From NCBI RefSeq assembly GCF_027244095.1, contig NC_069659.1, positions 355,174,750-355,238,749 on the forward strand: DNA of 64,000 nt, read 5' to 3'. Origin of the DNA: Hemicordylus capensis (lineage: Eukaryota; Chordata; Lepidosauria; Squamata; Cordylidae). Shown one piece after another: positions 54,541-63,317 of this stretch. The position numbers and the translations under genes were made by a program. The notes below the pieces were generated by a model that had not been told where the DNA came from, searched no databases, and worked only from the letters and a program-made list of their open reading frames with translations. Every line of letters starts with the position of its first letter. Position 1 is the stretch's first letter.

Positions 54541-54656
54541 TCTCTCTTCCCCCCAGGAATGTACTTTGCGCTCCCTGCAGAGAGCCACCCAAGGGAGGGC
54601 AAAGCCACCATGCCACACATGTCCTGCCAGAGTTCTAGAACTCAAGGTCAGTGAAG
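54541..54656 (+). promoter_or_regulatory. Leader of the CKAP5-like gene: possible splice acceptor and a short upstream ORF
   Basis: A long pyrimidine run followed by CAG ends at 54556 and looks like a good 3' splice site, so an upstream non-coding exon may be joined here. An ATG at 54610 in a strong Kozak context (GCCACCATG) opens a 14-codon ORF that stops with TGA at 54652-54654, two bases before the main ATG at 54657. An in-frame stop (TAG, 54636-54638) lies upstream of the main ATG, so the main protein cannot extend further 5' without splicing. No TATA box or CpG island is evident. The acceptor is an inference. Confidence 0.4.
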
Positions 54657-57600
54657 ATGCTCAATCCAAAGAATGGGCCTGAGAAGGAACTTTCAGAAGA
54701 ATCATGTGAGCTTGAAGCGGCTGCTGTCCTCCCAGCATCTTGCCTTCGGCATCTGGACAGCAGCAACTGGAAAGAGCGGATATCCTGTCTGGAGGCATTT
54801 GAGAAGGCTGTGGAAGTGATGGAGAAGAACCAGATGCCTTGCCAGGCTCTTGTGAGGCTGCTGGATAAAGAACCAGGATGGAGGGAAACCAAACTCCAAG
54901 TGATGCAGAAGAAGTTGCATATTGTCACCCTCATTGCCCAGAGAGGAAACTTCTCCAAAACCTCAGCTCAGTTTGTCCTGGGGAACCTAGTGGACAAGGT
55001 CGGAGATGTCATCTGTGGCAGTGACACCAAAGAAGCTCTGACTGCAGTTGCAGAAGCGTGTGGATTGCCCTGGACGGCAAGGAAGGTAACGGAAGCAGCC
55101 TTCTCACAGGACAGCCCCCGAACCCATTCAGAAACTCTCAACTGGCTATCTAGCGTCATTAAGGATTTTGGCTTCGATGGCATGGAAGCCAAGGCCTTGG
55201 TGGGCTACATTAAATCTGCCTTGACTGCTGCTCACCCAGATGTGCGGGCATCTGCCTTCAACCTTCTGGGGGTTATATATCTGTACATTGGAGCCCCACT
55301 GAGGACATTCTTTGAGGATGAAAAGCCGCCTCTTCTGTCTCAGATAGATGCGGAGTTTGAGAAGATGAATGGCCAAAGCCCACCCTCTCCTTCACGAGGC
55401 CGCTGCAAATTCTGCAGGGATGATGCGAATGAACAGAGAGGAGGGGATGCCCAGAGCCGCAGGAGGAATGACACCGCTGACATTAGCAGGAAAATCTCTG
55501 CAGAGCTGATGCTGAAGATGCAGGATACGAGCTGGAAGATCCGCAAGGAAGGACTGGAGGAGATTGTGAGGATCCTCACTGATGCCACATCCATCAAGCC
55601 CACCATTGGGGATCTTCCAGTTGCCTTGAAGGCTTGTCTGTATGATTCCAATAAAGCTGTTGTGAAGCAGACCCTCATTGTCCTCCAGCAGCTTGCAAGG
55701 GTTATGGGGCCAGGCATCAAGCATCATGTCAAGGCTCTGGGGCTGCCCATGATCGCGGTCTTAAGAGAGAGCAAGAGCAACTTGCGAGCATTGGCTTTCA
55801 CCACTCTGGAAGCCTGGGCTGAGCAAACCAGCATGAAGGAATGGCTGGAAGGGGAAGAGCTCTTCAAGGAGCACCTCTTCCAGAGGCAGGGGATCCTGGG
55901 GTGGCTGGCTGAGAAGCTGCCATCCACTAGTTCTGTCTCCGCTGATCTGTTTCGCTGTGTGCCTCACCTCTATTCAAGCATGGAGGATCATCATGAAGAA
56001 ATGCGCCTAGTAGCCCACGAGGCCCTGCCCTTCTTCCTGCTCCACCTTGGTTTTGAGAAGATGTCTGAAGCTGCTGACAAGCTGAAACCGTCTTCCCGAG
56101 ACCAGCTGCTGCCTATTCTGGAGAAAGCCAAAGCCGGCCGGCCAGCCAAGCCCACCATCAGTTTTGCCAAAACATTTTCCAAGCTACCGAGGGGAAAGTC
56201 ATGGTCCAACTCGAGCTCGACTCCCACCAAACAGAGCAGTCTGGCCTCCATCCCTACTGAGAGCCCAGAGTCAAGTGAGCTGAACTTGGAGGTCAAAAAA
56301 GCCAAGTCAGAAGGAGCTGTCCAGAATACGAAGAAACCGCCAAGCATCAAGCTGCCGTCAAAACTGAACACGAAGGAAGACAGCAGCCAGAAGGGGCCCA
56401 TTTTCATTGTTGTTCCCAAAGCAAAGGAGCAGAGGGTGAAGGATGAGAAGGCTTTGAAAGTACTGAGATGGAACTTTAGCACTCCAAGCAGCAAGTATGT
56501 GGAGCAGCTCAAGGGCCAGATGTGTGGCTGCCTCTCCAGCTGGCTGCAGGAGGAGCTGTTCCATTCCAACTTCCAGCACCACATCAGAGCCTTGACCGTG
56601 ATGACCAAGCATCTGGAGAGTGAGAAGAATGGAGTCATCAGCTGCTTGGACCTCATCTTGAAGTGGCTCACTTTGCGGCTGTTTGATACCAACACGTGGG
56701 TGCTAATGAAGACTCTGGAGTATCTCAAAAGACTCTTCAGTCTGTTGATTGAGGAGAAATACCAGCTGACAGAGAGTGAGGCATCTTCCTTCTTTCCTTA
56801 CCTCCTCCTGAAAATGGGGGGGACTAAGGAGTCCATCCTCAAGGAGGTGCGGGCAATAGTGAAACAGATAACCCTGGTTTATCCAGTTTCCAGGATTTTC
56901 TATTTCCTCCTAGAGGGAGCCCAAGCCAAGAACCCCAACCAGCGGGTGGGATGCTTGAAAGAGCTGGGGTGGCTGCTCAAGGCGTATGGTCCAGATGTGT
57001 GTCAGCCAAACCCAAGCAAAGCCTTGAAGACCATCATCACCTTGACAGGAGATTCCAACAACGCTGTCCACAGTGCTGCCTTGAAGGCCATCGCGACTGC
57101 TCGGGATGTGTATGGAGTAGAGGCCTTCAAGACCATTGGGAATATATCTGAGAAGCACATGAGTCTATTGGAGGAGAGCATGAAAGAGGTAGCAGCCAGG
57201 CAAGGCAATCTGGGCATTAAGGCATGCTCAGGAGAGGGGTCCAAACGCAGCTCGAGAACCAGCAATTACACAGAAGAAGACTATTTTGTTCCCCAGCTGG
57301 AACAAGTTGAGGTGAAGGATGCATATCCCTTGGCTGTCGCCAAGGTCCCACAACCAACTGACATTGTCCCACATGGCACGAACCTCGACTCTCCGGCAGA
57401 GAGCAGCATCACTTCCAACATCAACATGATAATCTGCCGCGTAGCCAGTGGCAACATCAGCACCAGTATTGAGGCCTTGGTGCAGATCAAGGAGATTCTA
57501 AGGCAGGAGGACATTGGGAAAGCCATGTCTGGCCACATCAACCAATTTCTGATAGCCACGCTCCGGCAGCTGAAATTCATCCATCGTCTTCATGTTACAG

Positions 57601-58493
57601 CCGAGGAGAGGAAGGGGAAGGAACAGGTCACTGAGCTTTACAGCTGTGTCATCTGCAATATGGTCTCCCTCTTCCAGATGGGGAGCCTTGCTCAGGAAGC
57701 ATGTGCTGGGGTGCTGAAGGACCTCATGAATACTCTCATCAGCTTGCTACTGGATTCGCCAGTTGATGAGCTTCAGAAAAGTCAGGAAGCGACCCAATCT
57801 GTCAATCTCTTGATAAACAAGATTCTGGAGAAATCAGACCCAACCAGAATTCTCAAGACCTTGCTTATCTTACTCCATGAAGGTTTGACAGCTAACACCA
57901 ACCTTCTTGGCTTTTCTGAACTGGTGGCCAAGTGTCTGTGGAAAGCCACCAGGCTTCTTCCGCAAACCATCCATAGCATCCACTTGGACCAGCTCCTGCT
58001 GGAGACCCACATCTTCATGAAGGCACTGCCCAAGGAAAGGCTGAAGCAATATGAGAGCAGTTACCCACACCGGGCACTGAAGACCCTTCTGCACACCCTC
58101 TGCAAGCTGAAGGGAGCAGAGATCTTAGACCATCTGACACTAATAGAGAACAGAGATGAGTCTGAGTTGGAGGCCCACCTGTGGAAAGTTGTGAGGCACT
58201 TGGCAGAGCAGTCTGGCATGGATGGGGACAAGGAAACTTCTTGCCCTCCTGAAAGTGAAGTCAACTGTGCTCTGGCTGCACTTTTCAAGAAGATCAACAA
58301 TAAGGAGACTGCCAGGGCAGGCCTTGAGGAGCTGTACGAATACAAGAAGAAACACCCTGATGCAGACATAGAGCCTTTCTTGAAAAACTGCTCCCTCCTC
58401 TTCCGGAGTTACGTCAAGCATGGCTTGGCTGTGATAGGGTCAGAGAGAGAGAGCAAGCAGAAGAACTGCTTTTTGACAGGGAAGCCTGCTTAG
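54657..58493 (+). CDS. CKAP5/ch-TOG-like protein, intronless, TOG3-TOG5 plus C-terminal domain (1,278 aa)
   Basis: An uninterrupted ORF whose protein follows vertebrate CKAP5 (XMAP215/ch-TOG, about 2,000 aa) from just before TOG3 to late in the C-terminal helical domain. Rough residues: TOG3 20-245 (LDSSNWKER, W38; LLSQIDAEFEKM), TOG4 275-495 (DTSWKIRKEGLEEI, W293; EAWAEQTSMKEWLEGE), a Ser/Lys-rich linker 496-580, TOG5 600-845 (LRWNFSTP, W605; CLDLILKWLTLRLFDTNT) and the C-terminal domain 918-1260 (TLLHTLCKLKG; ELYEYKKKHPDADIEPFLKN). The first-helix-pair tryptophans typical of TOG domains remain in all three. TOG1-TOG2, which load free tubulin in CKAP5, and the last 150 or so residues are absent. 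CKAP5 is a many-exon gene, so one long exon means a retrocopy. It has diverged much (roughly two residues in three match human by eye), yet the frame is open, which argues for selection. Start chosen: first ATG after the in-frame stop, with A at -3; a GTG two codons earlier is not a likely vertebrate start. The product is probably microtubule-associated, but activity is unproven. Confidence 0.85.
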   Translation: MLNPKNGPEKELSEESCELEAAAVLPASCLRHLDSSNWKERISCLEAFEKAVEVMEKNQMPCQALVRLLDKEPGWRETKLQVMQKKLHIVTLIAQRGNFSKTSAQFVLGNLVDKVGDVICGSDTKEALTAVAEACGLPWTARKVTEAAFSQDSPRTHSETLNWLSSVIKDFGFDGMEAKALVGYIKSALTAAHPDVRASAFNLLGVIYLYIGAPLRTFFEDEKPPLLSQIDAEFEKMNGQSPPSPSRGRCKFCRDDANEQRGGDAQSRRRNDTADISRKISAELMLKMQDTSWKIRKEGLEEIVRILTDATSIKPTIGDLPVALKACLYDSNKAVVKQTLIVLQQLARVMGPGIKHHVKALGLPMIAVLRESKSNLRALAFTTLEAWAEQTSMKEWLEGEELFKEHLFQRQGILGWLAEKLPSTSSVSADLFRCVPHLYSSMEDHHEEMRLVAHEALPFFLLHLGFEKMSEAADKLKPSSRDQLLPILEKAKAGRPAKPTISFAKTFSKLPRGKSWSNSSSTPTKQSSLASIPTESPESSELNLEVKKAKSEGAVQNTKKPPSIKLPSKLNTKEDSSQKGPIFIVVPKAKEQRVKDEKALKVLRWNFSTPSSKYVEQLKGQMCGCLSSWLQEELFHSNFQHHIRALTVMTKHLESEKNGVISCLDLILKWLTLRLFDTNTWVLMKTLEYLKRLFSLLIEEKYQLTESEASSFFPYLLLKMGGTKESILKEVRAIVKQITLVYPVSRIFYFLLEGAQAKNPNQRVGCLKELGWLLKAYGPDVCQPNPSKALKTIITLTGDSNNAVHSAALKAIATARDVYGVEAFKTIGNISEKHMSLLEESMKEVAARQGNLGIKACSGEGSKRSSRTSNYTEEDYFVPQLEQVEVKDAYPLAVAKVPQPTDIVPHGTNLDSPAESSITSNINMIICRVASGNISTSIEALVQIKEILRQEDIGKAMSGHINQFLIATLRQLKFIHRLHVTAEERKGKEQVTELYSCVICNMVSLFQMGSLAQEACAGVLKDLMNTLISLLLDSPVDELQKSQEATQSVNLLINKILEKSDPTRILKTLLILLHEGLTANTNLLGFSELVAKCLWKATRLLPQTIHSIHLDQLLLETHIFMKALPKERLKQYESSYPHRALKTLLHTLCKLKGAEILDHLTLIENRDESELEAHLWKVVRHLAEQSGMDGDKETSCPPESEVNCALAALFKKINNKETARAGLEELYEYKKKHPDADIEPFLKNCSLLFRSYVKHGLAVIGSERESKQKNCFLTGKPA

Positions 58494-58643
58494 ACAACGG
58501 CTGAGGTCACATCCCCCACATCCAAACAGCTCCAGTAGAGGCCCTGGTTCTGGTCAGTCCATAATTTGCCCAGACATAGTTTTCACTGGCCCTCTTCTTT
58601 CAGGCCTTTCGTATCACTGATGAGGTGAAAAGTAACCAATAAA
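58494..58643 (+). terminator. 3'UTR and poly(A) signal of the CKAP5-like gene
   Basis: AATAAA occurs at 58638-58643, 145 nt after the stop codon. No poly(A) tract or flanking direct repeat of a recent retrotransposition is visible, which fits an old insertion. Whether this signal came with the retrocopy or was present at the landing site cannot be told. Confidence 0.5.
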
Positions 58644-58754
58644 AGCAGCCACCTACCGAAAGCAAAAGAGGTGCCACCACTGAAGTCACTCTGGGGGTCA
58701 TCAGGGTTCACTGGACAGGCGGTTTCAGGTTTCCTGTTCTAGAAGTGCCCTAGT

Positions 58755-58922
58755 CTTTTCAGCTCTAGAACTCAGCAGTTCAGAGGTAGAAACATTTGCT
58801 TTGCATGTATGAAGTCTTTCCCTGCTTCCATCATTGACAACTCCATGAGAAGGATCTCAGGGGGCATCAGTACAAGAACAGAACGAGAGCTGGGCCTTCA
58901 TGGCTCAGTGGGAGAGCTTCTG
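58755..58922 (+). repeat. tRNA-headed SINE remnants
   Basis: Two partial heads: GAGGTAGAAACATTTGCTTT at 58782 and TGGCTCAGTGGGAGAGC at about 58900. The second continues after the hAT insertion at 59841 (CTCTGCATGTCGAAGGT). Confidence 0.55.
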
Positions 58923-59832
58923 CAGTGCCGGATTAAAGGAGAGCTGGTGTAGGCATTTGCGTATGGTGGCAAAATTTGAGGAGTGGCAAATTTTGCTGCT
59001 CCTCACATTTTGCAGTAGTGGGGTGTGTGTGTGAGGAGAAAGTCCTCCCCGCTTTGCGTTGTAAAAAACAAACGCTGCTGCGTGGTAGCAGCAGTAGCTG
59101 CAGGGGTGGCTGGGGAGGGGAGCGTTCCTCTTTACCTAAATATTTACCTAGGGAGGGAGGGTGGGATGTGGCAGTGGTGGCGGCTGCAGGGAGGGTGGGG
59201 GGGGCAAGGAGGGGAGCAGTGTTCCCTCTAAGGCATGTGCACATGCCTGCGCTCACATGTTTTTTGATGTCCGCTCAGTTTATTTTAGATCCTGCTCAGG
59301 TTGAATCAGGTTGAAGAGTCCCCCCCGCCGTTACCGGGACAGGAGGAGGCGAGCTCCTTCCAGCTCCTCTCCCTGCTCCCAAGTGACTGGAAGGGCCTCT
59401 TGCCTCTCCGCTGAACAGCCCATTTCCGGCCTTCCTCCATGTGGAGGAAGCAGAGAGGCGAGAGGCCCCTGCAGTCACTTGGGAGGAGGGAGAGGAACTG
59501 GGAGGAGCTCACCTCCCATCCCGGTAACAGGAGGCACTCTCCCCTTCTTACTCCACTCACCCTCCCTGCCGCCACTGCCACGGCCACGCCCCATCCCACC
59601 CTCCCTCCTCCCCACAGCTACTGCTGCCACTGCACAGTGGCATTTTTTTGTTTTTTACAATGCAAAAGGTGGGGGACTTTCTCCTCACCTCCAGCCTTGC
59701 TGCAGCCACTGCCACTGCGCCCCGGGCAAAGGGGGAAAGTTTCCCCTTGCCCCGCTTTCCGCAGCCTACTGCTGCTGCATGGTTTGTTTGTTTTAAAGGT
59801 AAAAGGGCGGCAAAAAGGCTAATCCAGCCCTG
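58923..59832. mobile_element. hAT element, 910 bp, carrying a nested foldback element
   Basis: Ends CAGTGCCGGATTAA and GGCTAATCCAGCCCTG. Flanks AGCTTCTG (58915-58922) and AGCATCTG (59833-59840), 7 of 8 matching. Inside, CAGTGTTCCCTCTAAG at 59217 is the end of a second hAT type (as at 9712), followed by a palindrome at about 59318-59545. Confidence 0.82.
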
Positions 59833-60246
59833 AGCATCTGCTCTGCATGTCGAAGGTACCCAGCACAGTCCCTGCAGTCCCTGTTATTTCCCAGCATGCA
59901 GCAGGGCTCACCAGTGACCATCGAGAGTCAATGCAGGGAATGCCAGGCTAGTTGGACCCATGCCCGGACTCAAAAGGAGTGAGCTACCTATGTCCAGGGT
60001 GGCTGCTAATAGGCCGCAGAGACAGTAGATTAGCTGACATGGACCAAAAACATGGCTTGCTTTCTTAAAGGCTTACATTGATAAGAAGGGCTGAGTATAA
60101 TCTGAATAAATTGTACAAAACTTGTTTTGCATAAGCTATTCTGGTTTTGCTGATGGGGAGGGAAAAAGAACTAGGGAAGTCTGATCAGGGGAGGGGTTGT
60201 AGCTTAGTGGCAGAGACTGACATCCCAATGAATGCTGGAACGGAAA

Positions 60247-60496
60247 GGTTATGCTGTCGAGTTGGTGTCGACTCCTGGCAACTGCAGAGCCACGTGGTTT
60301 TCTTGGTAGAATACAGGAGGGGTTGACCATTGCCATCTCTTTCGCAGTAGGAGAGGATGCATTTCAGCACCTTCCTATATCGCTGCTGCCCGATATAGGA
60401 GTTTCCCATAGTCTAGGAAACACACCAGTGGGGATTTGAACCAACAGCCTCCTGCTCTCTAGGCAAGTTGCTTCCCCACTGTGCCATTAGGTGGCT
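60247..60496 (-). repeat. Sauria/ACE-type SINE
   Basis: Reverse copy: tail GAGTTGGTGTCGACTCCTGG at the left; the complement of the tRNA-like head ending GTGCCATTAGGTGGCT at the right. Confidence 0.88.
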
Positions 60497-60601
60497 ACAC
60501 CAGTGCAAACATGTTGCACTAGTGCAAGGATGTTGCACTTGTTGGTTCTGTTAAGTTGGGAGCTTGCGTTCCAGACTGTAAGGTCCTTCTCACAACCTGC
60601 C

Positions 60602-60840
60602 CTATCTACTACTACTACTACTACGAATATTTATATGCCAGTTTTCAACAAAACTTCACAAAGAGGTTTACACAGAGAAATAAAAATAAATAAAGATGGC
60701 CCCTTGTCCCCAAAGGGCTCACAATCTAAAAAGAAACATGAGGTAGCCACTAGAGGGATGAGGTGCTGGGGTTGGATAGGGCCAGTTGCTCTACCCCTCT
60801 GCTCAATAAAGAGATTCACCACTTTAAAAAGGTGAATCCC
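60602..60840 (-). repeat. L2-type LINE 3' tail
   Basis: Reverse tail with TACTAC repeats at its end, TTTTCAACAAAACTTCACAA, AAAGGGCTCACAATCTAAAA and GGGTTGGATAGGGCCAGTTG. Confidence 0.75.
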
Positions 60841-60844
60841 AGGT

Positions 60845-61280
60845 AGGGCTGGTCGTCTGCACCCCCAGGATTGCTCCCAATTCCATCCCTCTCCCCCTGG
60901 GTGGCCCTGATCTTCTAATCAGGCTTAAAGTGAAGTATGTGCTTCCTACCTCACTCAGTGGTCATGCGAAGCTCTCCAATGCTGGCAGCTGCTCCCGGTC
61001 TTCTGGCAGCCATCTTTGTCATAGAGCTGAGGGGAAGGAGCAGCCAGGCAGCACGGAGTTCTCCCAAGGCACCACACTGCTTGTTTGGTGCATTGTGGGA
61101 AACCTGGAAGCCCTAGCTTCCTTCTGTTAGAGAGCTTGGAGGGAGGGGAGATTTCTTTATCTACCCCAGCTGTGGCAGAAGCACACAGGTAAGGAGAGCA
61201 TTAATACTGTCTGGAGACATGGAGTTAAAGTTCTAAATAAAGTAGTTTATTTAGGAAATTCATCAAGGAGATAGACAAGC
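60845..61280. other. No recognisable gene
   Basis: Unassigned sequence. Confidence 0.4.
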
Positions 61281-61369
61281 CTACATGCTAGGGTTGCCAA
61301 CATTTCATTGCTAGAATGAGAGACACAAGTTTGTGGGGGCTGGCTGGGGCAGGTGGGAGGTGCTTGCAG

Positions 61370-61795
61370 TGTTAATAACGTCTTCTTCATCATGAACCCC
61401 ACCGCCCACTGAGATCATCAGGAGAGGTCTGTCTGCATTTGCCACTGGCTCGTCTGGTGGCTACTCAGGGATGGGCCTTCTCCGTTGCTGCCCCAAGGCT
61501 TTGGAATGCGCTCCCTAGTGAAATCAGAGCCTCCCCATCTCTGACAATTTTTTAAAAGTCTTTAAAGATGCATCTGTTCACCCAGGCTTTTAATTGATAC
61601 TGTTTTGATTGTTTTTAATGTTGTTTTAGAATATTGTTTTTAAATTTTTAAATTGTTGTGTTTTAATTTTTTTGTTTTTGTTTTTAACTAATGTTTTACT
61701 GTTGTTTTTATCTTGTTGTAAACTGCCCAGAGACGTAAGTTTTGAGCGGTATAAAAATATGTTAAATAAATAAATAAATAAATAAATAATGAATA
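61370..61795 (+). repeat. L2/CR1-superclade LINE 3' end
   Basis: C-terminal coding remnant (CTTCTCCGTTGCTGCCCCAA, GGAATGCGCTCCCTAG; compare RLWNALP), then AAACTGCCCAGAGACGTAAG and TAAA repeats. Confidence 0.75.
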
Positions 61796-61876
61796 ATCAA
61801 GAGTCTGAGTATCACTGACATATATGTAATTGAATTATATGCTACTGAATAATGCCAGCATTGTTATTATTTAGAA

Positions 61877-62009
61877 CAGGGATTCTCAACGTTGGGTCTC
61901 CAGATATTGGACTTCAACTCCCATAATCCCCAACTAAAGGCCACCAGGGCTGGGGATTATGGGAGTTGAAGTCCAATAACATGTGGGGACCCAACATTGA
62001 GAATCCCTG
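61877..62009. mobile_element. Palindromic hAT MITE, 133 bp, perfect 8-bp target duplication
   Basis: CAGGGATTCTCAACGTTGGG at the left pairs with CCCAACATTGAGAATCCCTG at the right. Flanked by ATTTAGAA at 61869-61876 and 62010-62017. Confidence 0.93.
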
Positions 62010-62185
62010 ATTTAGAATATATTTGAGTTATGCCACTTTTCAACCAAAAACTTCTCAAAATAAGAAGCTGCTCGCCCTGCCACCAAAATGAGGGACAAAT
62101 GCTACCTCTCTAGGGACCAACATTTCATCCCTGAAATGAGGGACATCCTGCGTAATGAGGGACAGTTGGCAACCCTACTACCTGC

Positions 62186-62980
62186 CTAGCTGCTTGCTAC
62201 ATACAGGAAGAGGAAGAGGAAGAGGAAGAAGAGAATGAAACCTGAGACTCTCAGTCTAACAAAGGGGAAGTAGAGTAGAGAAAGCGTATTCAGAGAGGGA
62301 ATCCCCTTGCTCACTATCTCTACCCCTAATGCCCTAGTGGCCAATAGGGTTGCTGGGGCTAAGCTTCAGTGGCATCAGGAGCTGCATCTCCAACACCTCC
62401 CCCCACCCGCCGTCCCAATCACCTCTGGGTTCAACGCTGCACCACTAGTGTGGGCATGCGGGCAGCAGAGCCCTGATTGGTCATGTGGGAGGAGGAAGGT
62501 AGCTTCTTGCCTTCCCTCCAGCTCCCTGCCTGTTGGGTTGCGAGAACCACCTTTGTGTGGCCATTCACGCAGCTGCCCTCTTGGGTCCATGGACTCATAC
62601 CAATTGGCCTTGCGCTCTCGATATTTGCAACTTTCTCCTGGGTTGAGCTGCAGAGTGAGCTTGCCTTTGCCAAGTGCCCCTCCTTGCTCTGCAGCCACCT
62701 CTCTTCCCATTCATCTCCGAGACCCGGCATGCTCTGTTTTGCTTCCCTTTTCCATCTTTGCATGACTAAACTTCCCACTGCTTCACAAGCAGACCTGGGG
62801 CAAAGAACGTCTCGGGAAACTCATTAGGTGGGGTAGTTAGGGGAGTGGTCTCTTTGGTTCTTCATATGGGGAGGAATGCACAGAATGGCAAACTGCTTGC
62901 CAAATACAGAAGAATGCCTGGTGCAAGAGGGTTGCTGGAGATACCCATAGGATGACGCTCTATTATACAGATCATAAGTT
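62186..62980. other. No recognisable gene
   Basis: GAGGAA repeats at about 62207-62235. Overlapping ORFs on both strands (62307-62765 and 62431-62778) look like composition effects. Confidence 0.4.
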
Positions 62981-62984
62981 CTTA

Positions 62985-63105
62985 TTTATTTATTACATTT
63001 CTAAACCACCCCATCCAAAGGCTCTGGGTACAACAAATTTAAAAAGACATAAAAACACACACAGTTTAAGACACAGTGCTAAAAACAATTCAAAAACCAC
63101 TACTA
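62985..63105 (-). repeat. LINE 3' tail
   Basis: Reverse A-rich tail: TTTATTACATTTCTAAACCA, AAAGGCTCTGGGTACAACAA, AAAACACACACAGTTTAAGA. Confidence 0.5.

Positions 63106-63142
<37 letters not shown>
63105..63142. repeat. (TAC)n microsatellite
   Basis: About 12 TAC units at the 3' end of an R4-type LINE fragment. Confidence 0.95.
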
Positions 63143-63143
<1 letters not shown>

Positions 63144-63312
63144 TTGTTTACACAGTCAGACAGGTGGTATTGACTGGTTTGTTCCATCCAGACATCGAGT
63201 CCTTCCCAAGGACCTGGGAAGGGATGGCTGAATTCCACCATCAATGTTGTTGCTCTTATTATAGATATCGTTGCAGAACATAGGCTGTTCCAAATAAAGT
63301 TAAATTATTATT
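63143..63312 (-). repeat. R4-type LINE, 3' end fragment
   Basis: Shares ACTGGTTTGTTCCATCCAGA, CATCGAGTCCTTCCCAAGGA and AGATATCGTTGCAGAACATA with the longer copy next to it. Truncated just inside the 3'UTR. Confidence 0.7.
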
Positions 63313-63317
63313 ATTAT

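Larger units (their letters stand above)
61289..62177. mobile_element. hAT element (TAGGGTTGCCAAC ends) holding a LINE tail and a MITE
   Basis: Ends TAGGGTTGCCAAC and GTTGGCAACCCTA (perfect 13-bp pair). Flanks CTACATGC (61281-61288) and CTACCTGC (62178-62185), 7 of 8. Much of its interior is foreign: a LINE 3' end at about 61370-61795 and a MITE at 61877-62009. Confidence 0.85.

Noticed and set aside
54651-54656. GTG start two codons before the CKAP5-like ATG
   Set aside because: GTG initiation is rare in vertebrates and the ATG at 54657 has A at -3.
62307-62765. 152-codon ORF as a gene
   Set aside because: Overlaps equally long ORFs on the other strand and has no recognisable motif.
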